This document shows, one piece after another, positions 32,949 through 41,483 of a stretch of 64,000 bases of DNA. A model generated the notes under the pieces. The model was not told where the DNA came from and ran no database searches. It saw only the letters and a program-made list of their open reading frames with translations. Within the stretch, counting starts at the first letter, position 1. Each line of letters begins with the position of its first letter. The stretch covers positions 499,529-563,528 of the forward strand of contig BOKP01000001.1 of NCBI GenBank assembly GCA_016861045.1, in the 5' to 3' direction. The stretch is from Actinomycetes bacterium (GTDB lineage: Bacteria; Actinomycetota; Thermoleophilia; Solirubrobacterales; 70-9). Position numbers and translations under genes: made by a program.

Positions 32949-33836
32949 TCAGACCGCCAGCCGAGCCGGAGCCGACGCCGGGACGGCTCCGATGGCGATC
33001 TCGGCCCGTTCCGCCGCGATCGCGATCTGCTCGGGGTCGCCGCCGAGCTCGCCCCAGCGCCGCCGCGCCGTCCGGTGGAGGTCGTCGAGGAACCCGTCGG
33101 TGTGGAGGGGGTCGTGGTGGAAGAGCAGGGTCCGCCGGGCCCCGACCCGGCTCGCGAAGGTGAGAGTATCGTTGACCGGCGAGTGCCCCCAGCCCTCGTG
33201 CCCGGGGTACTCCTCGTCGGTGTACTGGCAGTCGTGGATCAGGAGGTCGGCTTCGCGGGCCAGGTCGAAGCCCGAGATCCACTCCGAGCCGAGCTCGGCG
33301 AGGTCGGTGCCGAGCCCCGGCTCGTGGTCAGGGATGTAGCAGACGGTGGCGTCCCGGTCGGTGATCCTGTAGCCGAGCGTGGGGCCGCGATGGGTCACGG
33401 CTTCGGCCCGGATCGTGCAGCCGCCGATCTCCCACTCGGTCGCGGGAGCGTCGAGGAAGGACACGTCGCAGGGGAGCTCGCGGACCTCGACCGGCGAGAG
33501 CGGGGCGGAGATGTAGCGCGCGATCCGCGCCTCGAGCGAGGCCTCGGGGGAGCTCGGGCCGAAGATGCGGATGATCGACTCGGTGCGGAAGCAGGGCGGG
33601 AAGAACATCAGGCCCTGGATGTGGTCGAGGTGGAGGTGGGTGAGGAGGATGTTGATCCGGGCGAGGTCGGGCGGCAGGGAGAACCCGAGCGTGCGGATGC
33701 CGGTGCCGGCGTCGAGGATCAGGGTCTCCCCGCTCGCCAGGGTGAGCTCGACGCACGAGGTGTTGCCGCCGTAGCGGTTCATCTCCGGGCCCGGCGCCGG
33801 GACCGAGCCGCGGGCTCCCCAGACCCTGACCCTCAA
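32949..33836 (-). CDS. Metallo-beta-lactamase fold hydrolase (PhnP-like)
   Basis: A 295-residue metal-dependent hydrolase of the metallo-beta-lactamase superfamily. The start VWGARGSVPAPG and GGNTSCVEL is typical of the PhnP/cyclic-phosphodiesterase branch. The metal motif H-L-H-L-D-H spans residues 67-72, with further ligands likely in HDCQYTDEEY and FHHDP. The TTG at 33836 is the only fitting start and overlaps the upstream PAS gene stop (TTGA), so the two are translationally coupled. A cyclic nucleotide or nucleic-acid phosphodiester substrate is possible but unproven. Confidence 0.82.
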   Translation of the reverse strand: MRVRVWGARGSVPAPGPEMNRYGGNTSCVELTLASGETLILDAGTGIRTLGFSLPPDLARINILLTHLHLDHIQGLMFFPPCFRTESIIRIFGPSSPEASLEARIARYISAPLSPVEVRELPCDVSFLDAPATEWEIGGCTIRAEAVTHRGPTLGYRITDRDATVCYIPDHEPGLGTDLAELGSEWISGFDLAREADLLIHDCQYTDEEYPGHEGWGHSPVNDTLTFASRVGARRTLLFHHDPLHTDGFLDDLHRTARRRWGELGGDPEQIAIAAERAEIAIGAVPASAPARLAV

Positions 33837-34315
33837 CGGGACACCTCGTGCCGGCCGGTGGTGACCTCTCGCGCCTGCTCGTCGTCGACCGGCCAGAAGA
33901 TCACCATCGCCCCCGACGCCCCCGAGGCGGCGCCGACGATCGGCATCGCGCTCGCGGCGATCCTGTGCTTGACGCCGTCGGCCGAGCGGACGGTGAGCTC
34001 GTCGTGGGCCGGCCGCCCCTCGCGCAGGGCCCTGGTCAGGGGCAGCTCCGCGAACGGCAGCGGCTCGCCGCCGTCGTCGAACGGGCCGAACCTGCGCGTC
34101 CACTCTTCGATGCCGAGCTGGCCGATGTCCTCGAACGGCCTGCCGATCAGGGCGCCGGCGCCCTCGTTGTAGAACAGCAGGGTCCCGTCCCTCGCGACGA
34201 GGAAGGCCGGCGTGGTCACGCTCGTGAGCAGGTTCCGGGCGAGGATCAACTCGAGCGGTTTCTGCGGACCGGGCATCTCGGCCCGCATTGTTCCACCGTT
34301 TGCGCCGTTCGTCAC
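33833..34315 (-). CDS. PAS domain sensor protein
   Basis: A 160-residue stand-alone PAS domain protein without output domain. Residues about 20-70 (LLTSVTTPAFLVARDGTLLFYNEGAGALIG) and 105-140 form the typical PAS strands. ATG 34315 is listed; ATG 34288 (MRAEMPG) is an alternative. It overlaps the downstream metallo-hydrolase gene by 4 nt, so the PAS unit may sense a signal and control the hydrolase by contact. A short His/Asp signalling motif is absent, so it is not a histidine kinase. Confidence 0.78.
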   Translation of the reverse strand: MTNGANGGTMRAEMPGPQKPLELILARNLLTSVTTPAFLVARDGTLLFYNEGAGALIGRPFEDIGQLGIEEWTRRFGPFDDGGEPLPFAELPLTRALREGRPAHDELTVRSADGVKHRIAASAMPIVGAASGASGAMVIFWPVDDEQAREVTTGRHEVSR

Positions 34316-34371
34316 CAGCGGCGCCCCGGCGCAAGGCGGCCACCGGCGGCCGGGTCCCGGCCGCGGCGCGG

Positions 34372-34518
34372 TCAGCCCAGCTTGCCGATCTTGAAGATCT
34401 TGGTGCCGCAGTCCGGGCAGGTCCCGGTGACCGCGGGGCGGCCGTTCTTCATCGTGATCTGCTCGGCGCCCTTCATCTCGACCTTCTTACGGCACTTGAC
34501 GCAGTAGCCCTCGGGCAT
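34372..34518 (-). CDS. Small zinc-ribbon protein (DUF5679-like)
   Basis: A 48-residue protein with two CxxC knuckles: YCVKCRKK near the start and CPDCGTK near the end, separated by a KNGRPAVTG beta turn. This is the pattern of small DUF5679 zinc-ribbon proteins. ATG 34518 has a good AGGAGAGCG site, so a longer upstream frame is not needed. Function is unknown; the fold commonly binds nucleic acid or protein. Confidence 0.85.
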   Translation of the reverse strand: MPEGYCVKCRKKVEMKGAEQITMKNGRPAVTGTCPDCGTKIFKIGKLG

Positions 34519-34554
34519 GGTCGCTCTCCTTCCGGGCGCTCGACGCCCTCGTTC

Positions 34555-34608
34555 AGCGGCACTCGTGCCGATCGGCACGACACCTGACCTGGCGACCTTA
34601 GTGCCGCT
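34555..34608 (-). terminator. Nested inverted repeats, possible terminator or attenuator
   Basis: An outer 9-bp inverted repeat AGCGGCACT (34555-34563) / AGTGCCGCT (34600-34608) encloses a perfect 16-nt palindrome CGTGCCGATCGGCACG (34564-34579). It lies between the leftward coiled-coil membrane gene and the leftward zinc-ribbon gene. It could end transcription of the former or control the latter. Confidence 0.4.
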
Positions 34609-34632
34609 CGCGGACGGCACGTGGCGTGGGCG

Positions 34633-35424
34633 TCAGCCGCCGCCGTTGAGGTCGCTGATCTGGCTGCGAAGGTCGTCGATGTCGTCCTCGATCACGGCGA
34701 CCCGGCTGTCGGTCGAATCGCGGGCTTCGGCGAGGCCCTTCACCTGCGCCTCGAGCGTCGTCACGCGTTGCTCGAGCGCCGCCGCGGAGCTGCCGCCGCC
34801 CGCTTCGGTCGGCGGCACCGTGCCGGCCGCGGCGGCGACCTCGCTCTCGAGCGTCGCGAGCTTCTCCTCGAGCCGCGTGATGTCGTCGCTGGCGGCGGCG
34901 TTGTCGCGGGCATCGACGGCCAGCACGACGGCGACGATCGAGCAGGCGAGCGCCAGCAGCGCTGCGGCCAGCGTCAGGTAGGTCCGGAGCCCGAGCCTGC
35001 GGTCGAGCTGGGCGACCCAGGAGCGCAGCCCGTCGATCTCGGTCGCCGTCAGCGAGGTGCGAAGCCGGCCCGACGGGGCCTGGGCAGGGGCGGGGGCCCC
35101 CGGCTGGCCGGGCGCCGGTCCGGCCCCGGCCGGGGATCGCGCCGGCGGGTCCTGGGCGGGGCGGGCGGCGCCGCTGCCCTCGGCCGGGCGGACGGGGCCG
35201 CCGGGCCGCGACCATGCCGGAGCCGGTGGCGGCGTCACCCTCGTCGGGGGATCGGGCGCGCCGCGGTCGGGCGACCGCGATCCGGGCGCGGGCGGCGCGG
35301 CGCCGTCGGGCGGCGCGGGCGGGTGGCTCGCGGGCGGCGCGGGCGGTGCGGCGCCGGATCGCGGCGCGGGCGGGTGGCTCGCGTTCGGCGCGGCGCCGGA
35401 TTGGGTCGCGGGCCGTTCGTCCAT
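34633..35424 (-). CDS. Pro-rich single-pass membrane protein with C-terminal coiled coil
   Basis: A 263-residue protein. The first ~120 residues are low-complexity Pro/Ala/Gly/Ser. One membrane helix lies at about 146-170 (LTLAAALLALACSIVAVVLA). The extracytoplasmic C-terminus is a coiled coil in two blocks (DDITRLEEKLATLESEV; RVTTLEAQVKGLAEARD). No family is recognised. Layout resembles envelope tethering proteins. ATG 35424 is 5 nt after the rhodanese stop, indicating one operon. Low complexity means the N-terminal boundary is uncertain. Confidence 0.65.
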   Translation of the reverse strand: MDERPATQSGAAPNASHPPAPRSGAAPPAPPASHPPAPPDGAAPPAPGSRSPDRGAPDPPTRVTPPPAPAWSRPGGPVRPAEGSGAARPAQDPPARSPAGAGPAPGQPGAPAPAQAPSGRLRTSLTATEIDGLRSWVAQLDRRLGLRTYLTLAAALLALACSIVAVVLAVDARDNAAASDDITRLEEKLATLESEVAAAAGTVPPTEAGGGSSAAALEQRVTTLEAQVKGLAEARDSTDSRVAVIEDDIDDLRSQISDLNGGG

Positions 35425-35429
35425 GTCCG

Positions 35430-35795
35430 TCAACTCGCGTCGGGTCGGGTGTCGGCGACGATCCCGTCGGTGGGCTCGATCGCACGCCCCGAGTCGATCC
35501 AGGCGAGCAGCCCACCGGCGAGGTTGTATGCCTCGTAGCCGGAGGAGCGGAAGACCTCGGTCGCCAGCGCCGACCGGCTGCCGGTGCGGCAGACGAAGAC
35601 GATCGGCCGGTCGCGATCGATCCGCGCGGCGGCGGCAGGGAGCTCCTCGAGCGGGATGTGCTCGGCCCCGCCGACGTGCCCGGCCTCCCACTCGTAGGTC
35701 TGGCGAACGTCGATCAGCAGCGCTCCGCCGGCGACGCGGTCGGCCGCGGCGGTGGCGTCGATGTCGAGTTCGGTGTCGGCTGCCCCGGTGCTCAT
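35430..35795 (-). CDS. Rhodanese-like sulfurtransferase
   Basis: A 121-residue single-domain rhodanese. Signatures are LLIDVRQTYEWEAGHVGGAEHIP at the first half and the active-site loop VCRTGSRS with the catalytic Cys near residue 71. Such proteins carry sulfur from thiosulfate or persulfide donors to acceptors. ATG 35795 is preferred; a longer frame to 35861 has no added homology. It is followed by the coiled-coil membrane gene and is divergent from the thiolase gene (128 nt). Confidence 0.9.
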   Translation of the reverse strand: MSTGAADTELDIDATAAADRVAGGALLIDVRQTYEWEAGHVGGAEHIPLEELPAAAARIDRDRPIVFVCRTGSRSALATEVFRSSGYEAYNLAGGLLAWIDSGRAIEPTDGIVADTRPDAS

Positions 35796-35923
35796 CGACG
35801 CCGCCGAGGATAGAGGCTGGTCACCCGCCGACCGCCCGCCGGCGCCGCCGATGCGTAGCATCCTGCGCCGAGCCCGTTACCGTCCGGGAGCCCCGCTCCC
35901 GTCCCGATCAAGGAGTAAGCCAG

Positions 35924-37090
35924 ATGCCCGAGGCAGTCATCGTCGACACGCTGCGCACGCCGATCGGCCGCGCCTTCAAGGGGTCGCTCGCCCAGCTTCG
36001 CCCGGAGGAGACCGGCGCGTTCGTGATCGATCGCCTGCTCGAGCGCAACCCCGACGTCGATCCGGCCCTGGTCGAGGACGTGATCGCAGGCGTCGGCATG
36101 CCCCAGGGCCTGCAGGCGTTCAACATCGCCCGGGTCATGTCGATCCTCTCCGAGAACCTGCCCGAGACGACCACCGGCGTGACCGTGTCGCGCTACTGCG
36201 CCTCCTCGCTGGACGCGATCCGGCACGCATCGAACGCGATCAGGAACGGCGAGGGCGATGCCTACGTCGCAGCCGGCATCGAGTTCGTCTCGCGCTTCAA
36301 CGAGCGCACCGAGGTCGCCGGAGTCGAGGACCGCAACGAGAAGCTGACCGGCGAGGTGGACGGGTACCCGAACGTCTACATCGACATGGGCCTGACCGCC
36401 GTCAACGTCGCCGCGAAGTACGGGGTCAGCCGCGAGGCGATGGACGACTACGCGCTGCGCTCGCAGCATCTGGCGGTCGCCTCCCAGGAGTCCGGCTTCT
36501 TCGACCGTGAGATCGTCCCGACGCCGACGCCGAACGGCGACGTGGCCTCCGACGACGGCCCGCGCAAGGACGAGGGCGATATGCGCGAGAAGCTCGCCGA
36601 GCTCAAGGAGGCCTTCGGCGGCGGCGGCGTCACCGCCGGGAACTCCTGCCCGCTCAACGACGGCGCCGCGGCTGTCCTGCTGATGTCGGACACCAAGGCG
36701 CAGCAGCTCGGCCTGACGCCGCGGGCGCGGATCGTCACCGCGGCGACCGAGGGCAATAACCCCGAGTACATGGGCGTGGCGCCGATCGGCGCGGTCAGGA
36801 AGGTCCTCGACCGGGCCGGGATGACGATCGCCGACATCGACGTGGTCGAGCTCAACGAGGCATTCGCCGCCCAGGTCATCCCGATCATGGACGAATGTGA
36901 GATCCCGCTCGAGAAGCTGAACACGCACGGCGGGGCGATCGCCCTCGGCCATCCGTTCGGCATGACCGGCGCCCGGATCATGGGCACGTTGCTCAACGCG
37001 ATGGAGACCGACGATCACTCGATCGGGCTCGAGACGATGTGCGTCGCCGGCGGCCAGGGCGAGGCGATGATCGTCGAGCGGCTGAGCTGA
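35924..37090 (+). CDS. Acetyl-CoA C-acyltransferase (thiolase)
   Basis: A 388-residue cytosolic thiolase that condenses two acetyl-CoA or cleaves 3-ketoacyl-CoA. The nucleophile Cys92 sits in SRYCASSLDAI. GGAIALGHPFGMTGARI holds the activating His and CVAGGQGEAM holds the second Cys. ATG 35924 is preceded by AAGGAG at 8 nt spacing. It stands alone, without neighbouring beta-oxidation genes. Family-A dispersed repeats and three hairpins follow its stop. It could act in beta-oxidation or in biosynthesis. Confidence 0.94.
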   Translation: MPEAVIVDTLRTPIGRAFKGSLAQLRPEETGAFVIDRLLERNPDVDPALVEDVIAGVGMPQGLQAFNIARVMSILSENLPETTTGVTVSRYCASSLDAIRHASNAIRNGEGDAYVAAGIEFVSRFNERTEVAGVEDRNEKLTGEVDGYPNVYIDMGLTAVNVAAKYGVSREAMDDYALRSQHLAVASQESGFFDREIVPTPTPNGDVASDDGPRKDEGDMREKLAELKEAFGGGGVTAGNSCPLNDGAAAVLLMSDTKAQQLGLTPRARIVTAATEGNNPEYMGVAPIGAVRKVLDRAGMTIADIDVVELNEAFAAQVIPIMDECEIPLEKLNTHGGAIALGHPFGMTGARIMGTLLNAMETDDHSIGLETMCVAGGQGEAMIVERLS

Positions 37091-37096
37091 ACAACT

Positions 37097-37180
37097 CCGG
37101 CGGAATGCTCCGGGCTTCGCCCGTCCGCTTCCGCCGGCTCCGGCCGCCGACAACGGCGGCGCCCAGATAACGGCGCCCCC
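37097..37180 (+). repeat. Dispersed palindromic intergenic repeat, family A copy 2
   Basis: Shares GGCGGAATGCTCCGGG, CGTCCGCTTCCGCCGG and CGGCGGCGCCCAGAT with 3580-3702 (opposite orientation). A 9-bp stem pairs CCGGCGGAA (37097-37105) with TTCCGCCGG (37129-37137), and inside it CGGGC-ttc-GCCCG forms a second hairpin. It starts 7 nt after the thiolase stop. Confidence 0.75.
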
Positions 37181-37192
37181 GAGGGGGCGCCG
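37171..37192 (+). terminator. Perfect GC-rich hairpin downstream of thiolase
   Basis: CGGCGCCCCC (37171-37180) pairs with GGGGGCGCCG (37183-37192) around a 2-nt gap, effectively a 4-nt loop. It is a likely transcription stop for the thiolase gene, though no U-run follows. Confidence 0.5.
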
Positions 37193-37428
37193 GAAGCGCT
37201 GCGCCGCCTGTGAGCCGGTGGGCTTCGCCCGTCCGCGCAGCGGGCCTTCCGGCGCTGTGACGCTGTGAGGGGGTTTTAGCCGTCGGATCTGACCGGTTTC
37301 GCCCGGTTCGGCGATCCGCCTCGCGGGGACCCCTGGTCCCGGGCCCCCTTCCGGCCGTGAGTGGCTGATGGTCGGGCATCGGATCCCGGCCCGGGTCCGC
37401 GCCCGGGGCCGCGGCTAGGGTCCGCTCC
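37192..37428. other. Third hairpin and plain intergenic DNA
   Basis: GGAAG/CTTCC and CGCTGCGC (37197-37204) / GCGCAGCG (37235-37242) form a third long hairpin up to 37250, whose tip repeats GGGCTTCGCCCGTCC from the family-A element. The remaining ~180 nt to the DUF4126 gene show no gene or clear site; a TTTTAG run at about 37276 follows the hairpins. Confidence 0.5.
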
Positions 37429-38028
37429 GTGGACCTCGGCGCCACCATCTTCTCAACCGGATGGGCCTCCGGCGTCAACTCCTACGCCACGGTGCTCGTG
37501 CTGGCGCTGCTCGCCCGGGCCGGGGTCGGCGACGTGCCGGCGGGATTCGACGCCGACTGGGTCCTCTACGTCTCCGGAGCGATGTTCGCGGTCGAGTTCG
37601 TCACCGACAAGGTCCCGTTCCTCGACTCGGCCTGGGACACGGTCCACACCGTCGTCCGGCCGCTGATCGGCGCCGTCATCGGGTTCTCGTTCGCCGGTGA
37701 GAGCGGCATCGACGGGATCGGGGAGGCGCTCGGCGGCGGCGTCGCCGGGATCACGGCGCTGGCGAGCCACTGCGTCAAGGCGGGCCTCCGCCTCGGCGTC
37801 AACACCTCGCCCGAGCCGGCCTCGAACATCCTCGTGAGCCTCGCCGAGGATGCCACCGTCGCCGCCGTCGCCGTGCTCGCGATCGAGCACCCGGAGTTGG
37901 CGGCGCTGGTCGCGGCGGTCTGCCTCGCGGCCGGGGCGCTGCTCCTGCTGCTGCTCTGGCGGAAGGTGGTGCGCCCCGGGTGGGCCCGGCTTCGCGCCCA
38001 CTACCGCGCCGGCGTTCGCGACCCGTGA
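37429..38028 (+). CDS. DUF4126 family membrane protein
   Basis: A 199-residue membrane protein with four or five helices. Its start, [20 protein letters not shown], and the following [16 protein letters not shown] segment are characteristic of the DUF4126 family, whose role is unknown. The inner Gly-rich region [17 protein letters not shown] resembles a transporter-like re-entrant loop. It begins with GTG at 37429 and is followed 71 nt later by the AIM24 gene in the same direction. Confidence 0.85.
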   Translation: MDLGATIFSTGWASGVNSYATVLVLALLARAGVGDVPAGFDADWVLYVSGAMFAVEFVTDKVPFLDSAWDTVHTVVRPLIGAVIGFSFAGESGIDGIGEALGGGVAGITALASHCVKAGLRLGVNTSPEPASNILVSLAEDATVAAVAVLAIEHPELAALVAAVCLAAGALLLLLLWRKVVRPGWARLRAHYRAGVRDP

Positions 38029-38099
38029 TCGAACCGGAGCCCGCCCCGGGGCGCCGCAGCGAATAGGCTGGCGGCGAAGTCGAAGATGGAGGTCCACCG

Positions 38100-38831
38100 A
38101 TGTCGGTCGAGCAGTCGCTCGCAGGATTGAAAGAGACCGAGGGCCAGGGTGCGTTCTCGCTCCAGAACTCGAAGATGCTGAAGGTCGAGCTCGCCGACGC
38201 GACGATCCAGGCGAAGCTCGGCTCGATGGTCGCCCATCAGGGAGACGTCAGGTTCGAGCACGCGGGCAGCGGCGGCATGACCAAGTTCATGAAGAAGGCG
38301 ATGACCGGGGAGGGGACCGACCTGATGAAGGTCTCCGGCACCGGCGAGGTCTTCCTCGCCGACTTCGCCCAGGAGATCCAGCTCCTGCGGCTCGAGGACG
38401 AGGCGATCACCGCCAACGGCGCCAACGTGCTCGCCTTCGAGGACGGGATCGAGTGGGACATCAAGCGGGTCGAGGGAGTCTCCGGGATGCTCGGCGGCGG
38501 CCTCTACAACATGCACCTCTCCGGGACCGGCTTCGTCGCGATCATCTCCGACGGCTCGCCGGTCCTGCTCGAGGTCGATGGCGAGTCGACGTTCGCCGAC
38601 CCGCAGGCTGCGATCACCTGGTCGAGCGGCCTGACCTCCTCGGTCAAGGCCGACGTCAACATGAAGACGCTGATCGGACGCGGCTCCGGCGAGACCATGC
38701 AGCTCAGCTTCTCCGGCACCGGGTGGGTACTGATCCAGCCCTCGGAGGGAAGGGTGGCCTCGACCGCCGCCGGCGGCAGCGGATCGTCCGGCGGAGCGGC
38801 CGGCGGCCTCGGGAAGCTGCTCGGCGGCTGA
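38100..38831 (+). CDS. AIM24 family protein
   Basis: A 243-residue AIM24/TerD-like beta-sandwich protein. Signatures are [27 protein letters not shown], a GTGEVFLAD motif and the C-terminal [21 protein letters not shown] Gly/Ser-rich tail of ~25 residues ends in LGKLLGG. Family members in bacteria are of unknown function and often linked to membrane stress; the yeast homologue is mitochondrial. A run of Met/Lys near residue 60 may touch the membrane. The stop is followed 14 nt later by trpB2. Confidence 0.9.
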   Translation: MSVEQSLAGLKETEGQGAFSLQNSKMLKVELADATIQAKLGSMVAHQGDVRFEHAGSGGMTKFMKKAMTGEGTDLMKVSGTGEVFLADFAQEIQLLRLEDEAITANGANVLAFEDGIEWDIKRVEGVSGMLGGGLYNMHLSGTGFVAIISDGSPVLLEVDGESTFADPQAAITWSSGLTSSVKADVNMKTLIGRGSGETMQLSFSGTGWVLIQPSEGRVASTAAGGSGSSGGAAGGLGKLLGG

Positions 38832-38845
38832 GCGGAGGGATGGAG

Positions 38846-40207
38846 ATGAGCGAGCCGACCAAGTACGCGCTGCCGGAGGACCGGATCCCGACGAGCTGGG
38901 TGAACCTGATCCCGGACCTGCCGGGCGAGCCGCTGCCGCCGCTCAGCCCGGCGACGATGGAGCCCGCGGGCCCACCCGACCTCGCGCCGATCTTCCCGAT
39001 GGCGCTGATCGAGCAGGAGGTCTCGGGCGAGCCCGAGGTCGAGATCCCCGACGAGGTCCGCGAGATCTACTCGCTGTGGCGGCCGACGCCGCTGTTCCGC
39101 GCCCGGCGCCTCGAGCGGGCCCTCGACACGCCGGCCCACATCTACTACAAGTACGAGGGCGTCTCGCCGGCCGGCTCGCACAAGCCGAACTCGGCCGTCC
39201 CGCAGGCCTACTACAACCGCGAGGCCGGGACCCGCAAGCTCGTCACCGAGACCGGCGCCGGGCAGTGGGGGAGCAGCCTGGCGCTCGCCTGCAGGCTGTT
39301 CGGGCTCGAGTGCGAGGTCTTCATGGTCGGCGTCAGCTACGACCAGAAGCCCTACCGGCGGGCGATGATCGAGACCTGGGGGGCGACGATCCACCGCAGC
39401 CCCTCGGAGCTGACCGAGGCCGGGCGCTCGCAGGCCTCCCATCCGAGCGGCAGCCTCGGGATCGCGATCTCCGAGGCGGTCGAGGTCGCCGCGGCAGCCG
39501 AGGACACCAACTACGCGCTCGGCTCGGTCCTCAACCACGTCTGCCTGCACCAGACCGTGATCGGGCAGGAGTGCATCGAGCAGCTCGAGCTCGCCGGCGA
39601 GTACCCCGACGTCGTGATCGGCTGCGTCGGCGGCGGCTCCAACTTCGCCGGCGTCGCCTTCCCGTTCCTGCGCCGCCGCCTGCGCGAGGGCGGCGCGACG
39701 CGGTTCGTCGCCGCCGAGCCGTCCGCCTGCCCGACCCTGACCCGGGGCGAGTACCGCTACGACTTCGGCGACACGGTCGGGATGACGCCGCTGATGCCGA
39801 TGTACACGCTCGGCCACGACTTCGTCCCACCCGAGCTCCACTCCGGCGGGCTCCGCTACCACGGCGACTCGCCGCTGGTCAGCGCCCTCGTCAAGGCCGG
39901 CGTGGTCGACGCAGTCGCGATCGCCCAGACGAGCGCCTTCGCGGCCGCGATCCGGTTCGCCGAGACCGAGGGGATCATCCCGGCGCCGGAGGCCGCCCAC
40001 GCGATCCGGGCGGCGATCGACGAGGCCGAGGCGGCGAAGGAGGCCGCCGAGGAGCGCGTGATCCTCTTCAACCTCTCCGGCCACGGCCACTTCGACATGT
40101 CGGCATACGACGCCTACCACCGCGGCGAGCTCGCCGACCTCGAGTTCTCGGAGGCCGACATGGAGGCGGCGCTGGCGCGGCTTCCGGAGACGCCGGCGAT
40201 CGCCTGA
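38846..40207 (+). CDS. trpB: TrpB2-type tryptophan synthase beta-like protein
   Basis: A 453-residue PLP enzyme of the TrpB2 class, longer at the N-terminus than TrpB1 and without a trpA partner nearby. The PLP Lys113 lies in [10 protein letters not shown]; the phosphate-binding loop is [17 protein letters not shown] and [10 protein letters not shown] are family blocks. TrpB2 makes tryptophan from indole and serine, and often lacks coupling to TrpA; some use phosphoserine or salvage indole. ATG 38846 is chosen over 38840 because GGAGGG then sits 6 nt upstream. It is followed by an FKBP gene 16 nt downstream. Confidence 0.93.
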   Translation: MSEPTKYALPEDRIPTSWVNLIPDLPGEPLPPLSPATMEPAGPPDLAPIFPMALIEQEVSGEPEVEIPDEVREIYSLWRPTPLFRARRLERALDTPAHIYYKYEGVSPAGSHKPNSAVPQAYYNREAGTRKLVTETGAGQWGSSLALACRLFGLECEVFMVGVSYDQKPYRRAMIETWGATIHRSPSELTEAGRSQASHPSGSLGIAISEAVEVAAAAEDTNYALGSVLNHVCLHQTVIGQECIEQLELAGEYPDVVIGCVGGGSNFAGVAFPFLRRRLREGGATRFVAAEPSACPTLTRGEYRYDFGDTVGMTPLMPMYTLGHDFVPPELHSGGLRYHGDSPLVSALVKAGVVDAVAIAQTSAFAAAIRFAETEGIIPAPEAAHAIRAAIDEAEAAKEAAEERVILFNLSGHGHFDMSAYDAYHRGELADLEFSEADMEAALARLPETPAIA

Positions 40208-40223
40208 TCCGGATGGCCATCTG

Positions 40224-40751
40224 ATGGAGCGCTCCCCGCACGCGACGAAGGTGCTGATCGGCGCCGCCGCCGTCCTCGCGATCGTCGTCGCGATCGTCCT
40301 GATCGCGCGTGGTGGAGGCGACGACGCCGATGCCGGCACCGTCTCCGGCGAGCTTGGCAGCAAGCCGACGATCGAGGTCCCCTCGGGCCCGCCGCCGGCC
40401 GAGCTGGTCAGCGAGGACATCGTCACCGGCGACGGCGCGACCGCCGAGCAGGGCGACACCGTCGAGGTCCAGTACGTCGGCGTCGACTACGCGACCGGCG
40501 AGGAGTTCGACTCCTCCTGGGGCGGCGGCAAGCCGTTCAGCTTCACGCTCGGCTCCGGTCAGGTGATCCCGGGCTGGGACCAGGGGGTCGAAGGGATGAA
40601 GGTCGGCGGCCGCCGCGAGCTGATCGTCCCGCCCGACCTCGCCTACGGCGCCCAGGGCTCACCGCCGGCGATCGGCCCGGACGCGACCCTCGTATTCGTG
40701 ATCGACCTGCTCGACGTCCAGCCGGGCGGGTCGGCGCAGCCACCGGGCTGA
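40224..40751 (+). CDS. Membrane-anchored FKBP-type peptidyl-prolyl isomerase
   Basis: A 175-residue protein with one N-terminal membrane helix (about 9-28), a Gly/Asp/Ser linker and an FKBP domain from about residue 70 to 165 with VEVQYVGVDYATGEEFDSSW, VIPGWDQGVEGMKVGGRREL and the PPDLAYG strand. It should speed proline isomerisation in exported proteins outside the membrane. It is co-directional with trpB2 and ends convergent with the toxin-antitoxin pair. Confidence 0.92.
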   Translation: MERSPHATKVLIGAAAVLAIVVAIVLIARGGGDDADAGTVSGELGSKPTIEVPSGPPPAELVSEDIVTGDGATAEQGDTVEVQYVGVDYATGEEFDSSWGGGKPFSFTLGSGQVIPGWDQGVEGMKVGGRRELIVPPDLAYGAQGSPPAIGPDATLVFVIDLLDVQPGGSAQPPG

Positions 40752-40789
40752 GCGCCGGAACCCCCTGCCCCAGACTCAAAGGCTGCTTC

Positions 40790-41101
40790 TCACGGGCGAT
40801 CGAAAACCGAGTGATCGCCGATGCGCCGCCAGCGAATCGCTGGCTCGCCGTCGATGCTGATCCATTCCCAGGTGGCGCGACCGTCAGGGTCGCTGAAGCT
40901 CCAGGCCATCTCCCAGACGGCCGGCATTCCCGCGACTCCCTTGATCCGCAGACGCGGCGGCCATGGATGACCCGGATCTCTTACGTAGTCGTCGAGAGCG
41001 GGATTGAAATGCTCGCGCACAACCCGCCTGAACTCTTCCCTGTGGTTGTCGGAGAGCCGTCGGTAATCGCGCTTGAAGCTATCGGTCCGTTCGTACTTCA
41101 C
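40790..41101 (-). CDS. RelE/ParE-like toxin
   Basis: A 103-residue basic protein with the RelE/ParE layout: helical hairpin YERTDSFKRDYRRLSDNHREEF, then beta strands LRIKGVAGMPAVWEMAW and WEWISIDGEPAIRWRRIGDH. As a RelE-type it could be an mRNA endonuclease, or as a ParE-type a gyrase inhibitor; the signature residues do not decide. Its start overlaps the antitoxin stop by 4 nt. GC content is lower than in the flanking genes, which fits a mobile toxin-antitoxin module. Confidence 0.72.
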   Translation of the reverse strand: MKYERTDSFKRDYRRLSDNHREEFRRVVREHFNPALDDYVRDPGHPWPPRLRIKGVAGMPAVWEMAWSFSDPDGRATWEWISIDGEPAIRWRRIGDHSVFDRP

Positions 41102-41394
41102 TCGCCGCCATCGAGCTCGGCGAGGAAGTCGTCGACGTCCTCGGAGCGGAGGACGCGACCGGCGGCGATATCAGCGTCGGCCTCATGCTCCCGCTCCTGC
41201 CAACGGTCGGTCCAGAACCACTTCTGGTCAGCGGGCACGGGAACGTGGGGCCGGAGCTCGATCACTCCGTCATCTCGTTCGGCTACCTCCACCTGGGCCC
41301 CCGGCTCGTCCAGGTGATGCCGCTTTCTCAGCTCGGACGGCAGGGCGAGAACGCCCCGCTGTTGGATAGTCACGAAGGTGGTGCGGGTGGCCAT
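41098..41394 (-). CDS. AbrB/MazE-type antitoxin
   Basis: A 98-residue protein. Residues 1-50 form a swapped-hairpin AbrB/SpoVT DNA-binding fold (TTFVTIQQRGVLALPSELRKRHHL, then VEVAERDDGVIELRP). The C-terminal half is acidic and likely wraps the toxin. ATG 41394 is placed 6 nt after TATGCT on the minus strand, so the mRNA is probably leaderless. A 13-nt palindrome directly upstream of the -10 is the expected autorepression site. Confidence 0.75.
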   Translation of the reverse strand: MATRTTFVTIQQRGVLALPSELRKRHHLDEPGAQVEVAERDDGVIELRPHVPVPADQKWFWTDRWQEREHEADADIAAGRVLRSEDVDDFLAELDGGE

Positions 41395-41400
41395 GTCCGC

Positions 41401-41419
41401 AGCATAGCAGCTAAGCTGC
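41401..41419 (-). promoter_or_regulatory. Toxin-antitoxin promoter with palindromic operator
   Basis: The palindrome GCAGCT-A-AGCTGC (41407-41419) abuts the -10 element TATGCT (41406-41401 on the minus strand), which ends 6 nt before the antitoxin ATG. This arrangement suits conditional autorepression by the AbrB-type antitoxin. Confidence 0.6.
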
Positions 41420-41483
41420 AATGCAGCCGGTGCGGTCGGCCCCAGCTTGGAGGTCCAAGGCCGACCCCGGCCGGACCCGAGCC

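Noticed and set aside
35057-35923. Upstream extension of the thiolase frame
   Set aside because: It runs antisense to the coiled-coil and rhodanese genes; AAGGAG and ATG at 35924 define the start.
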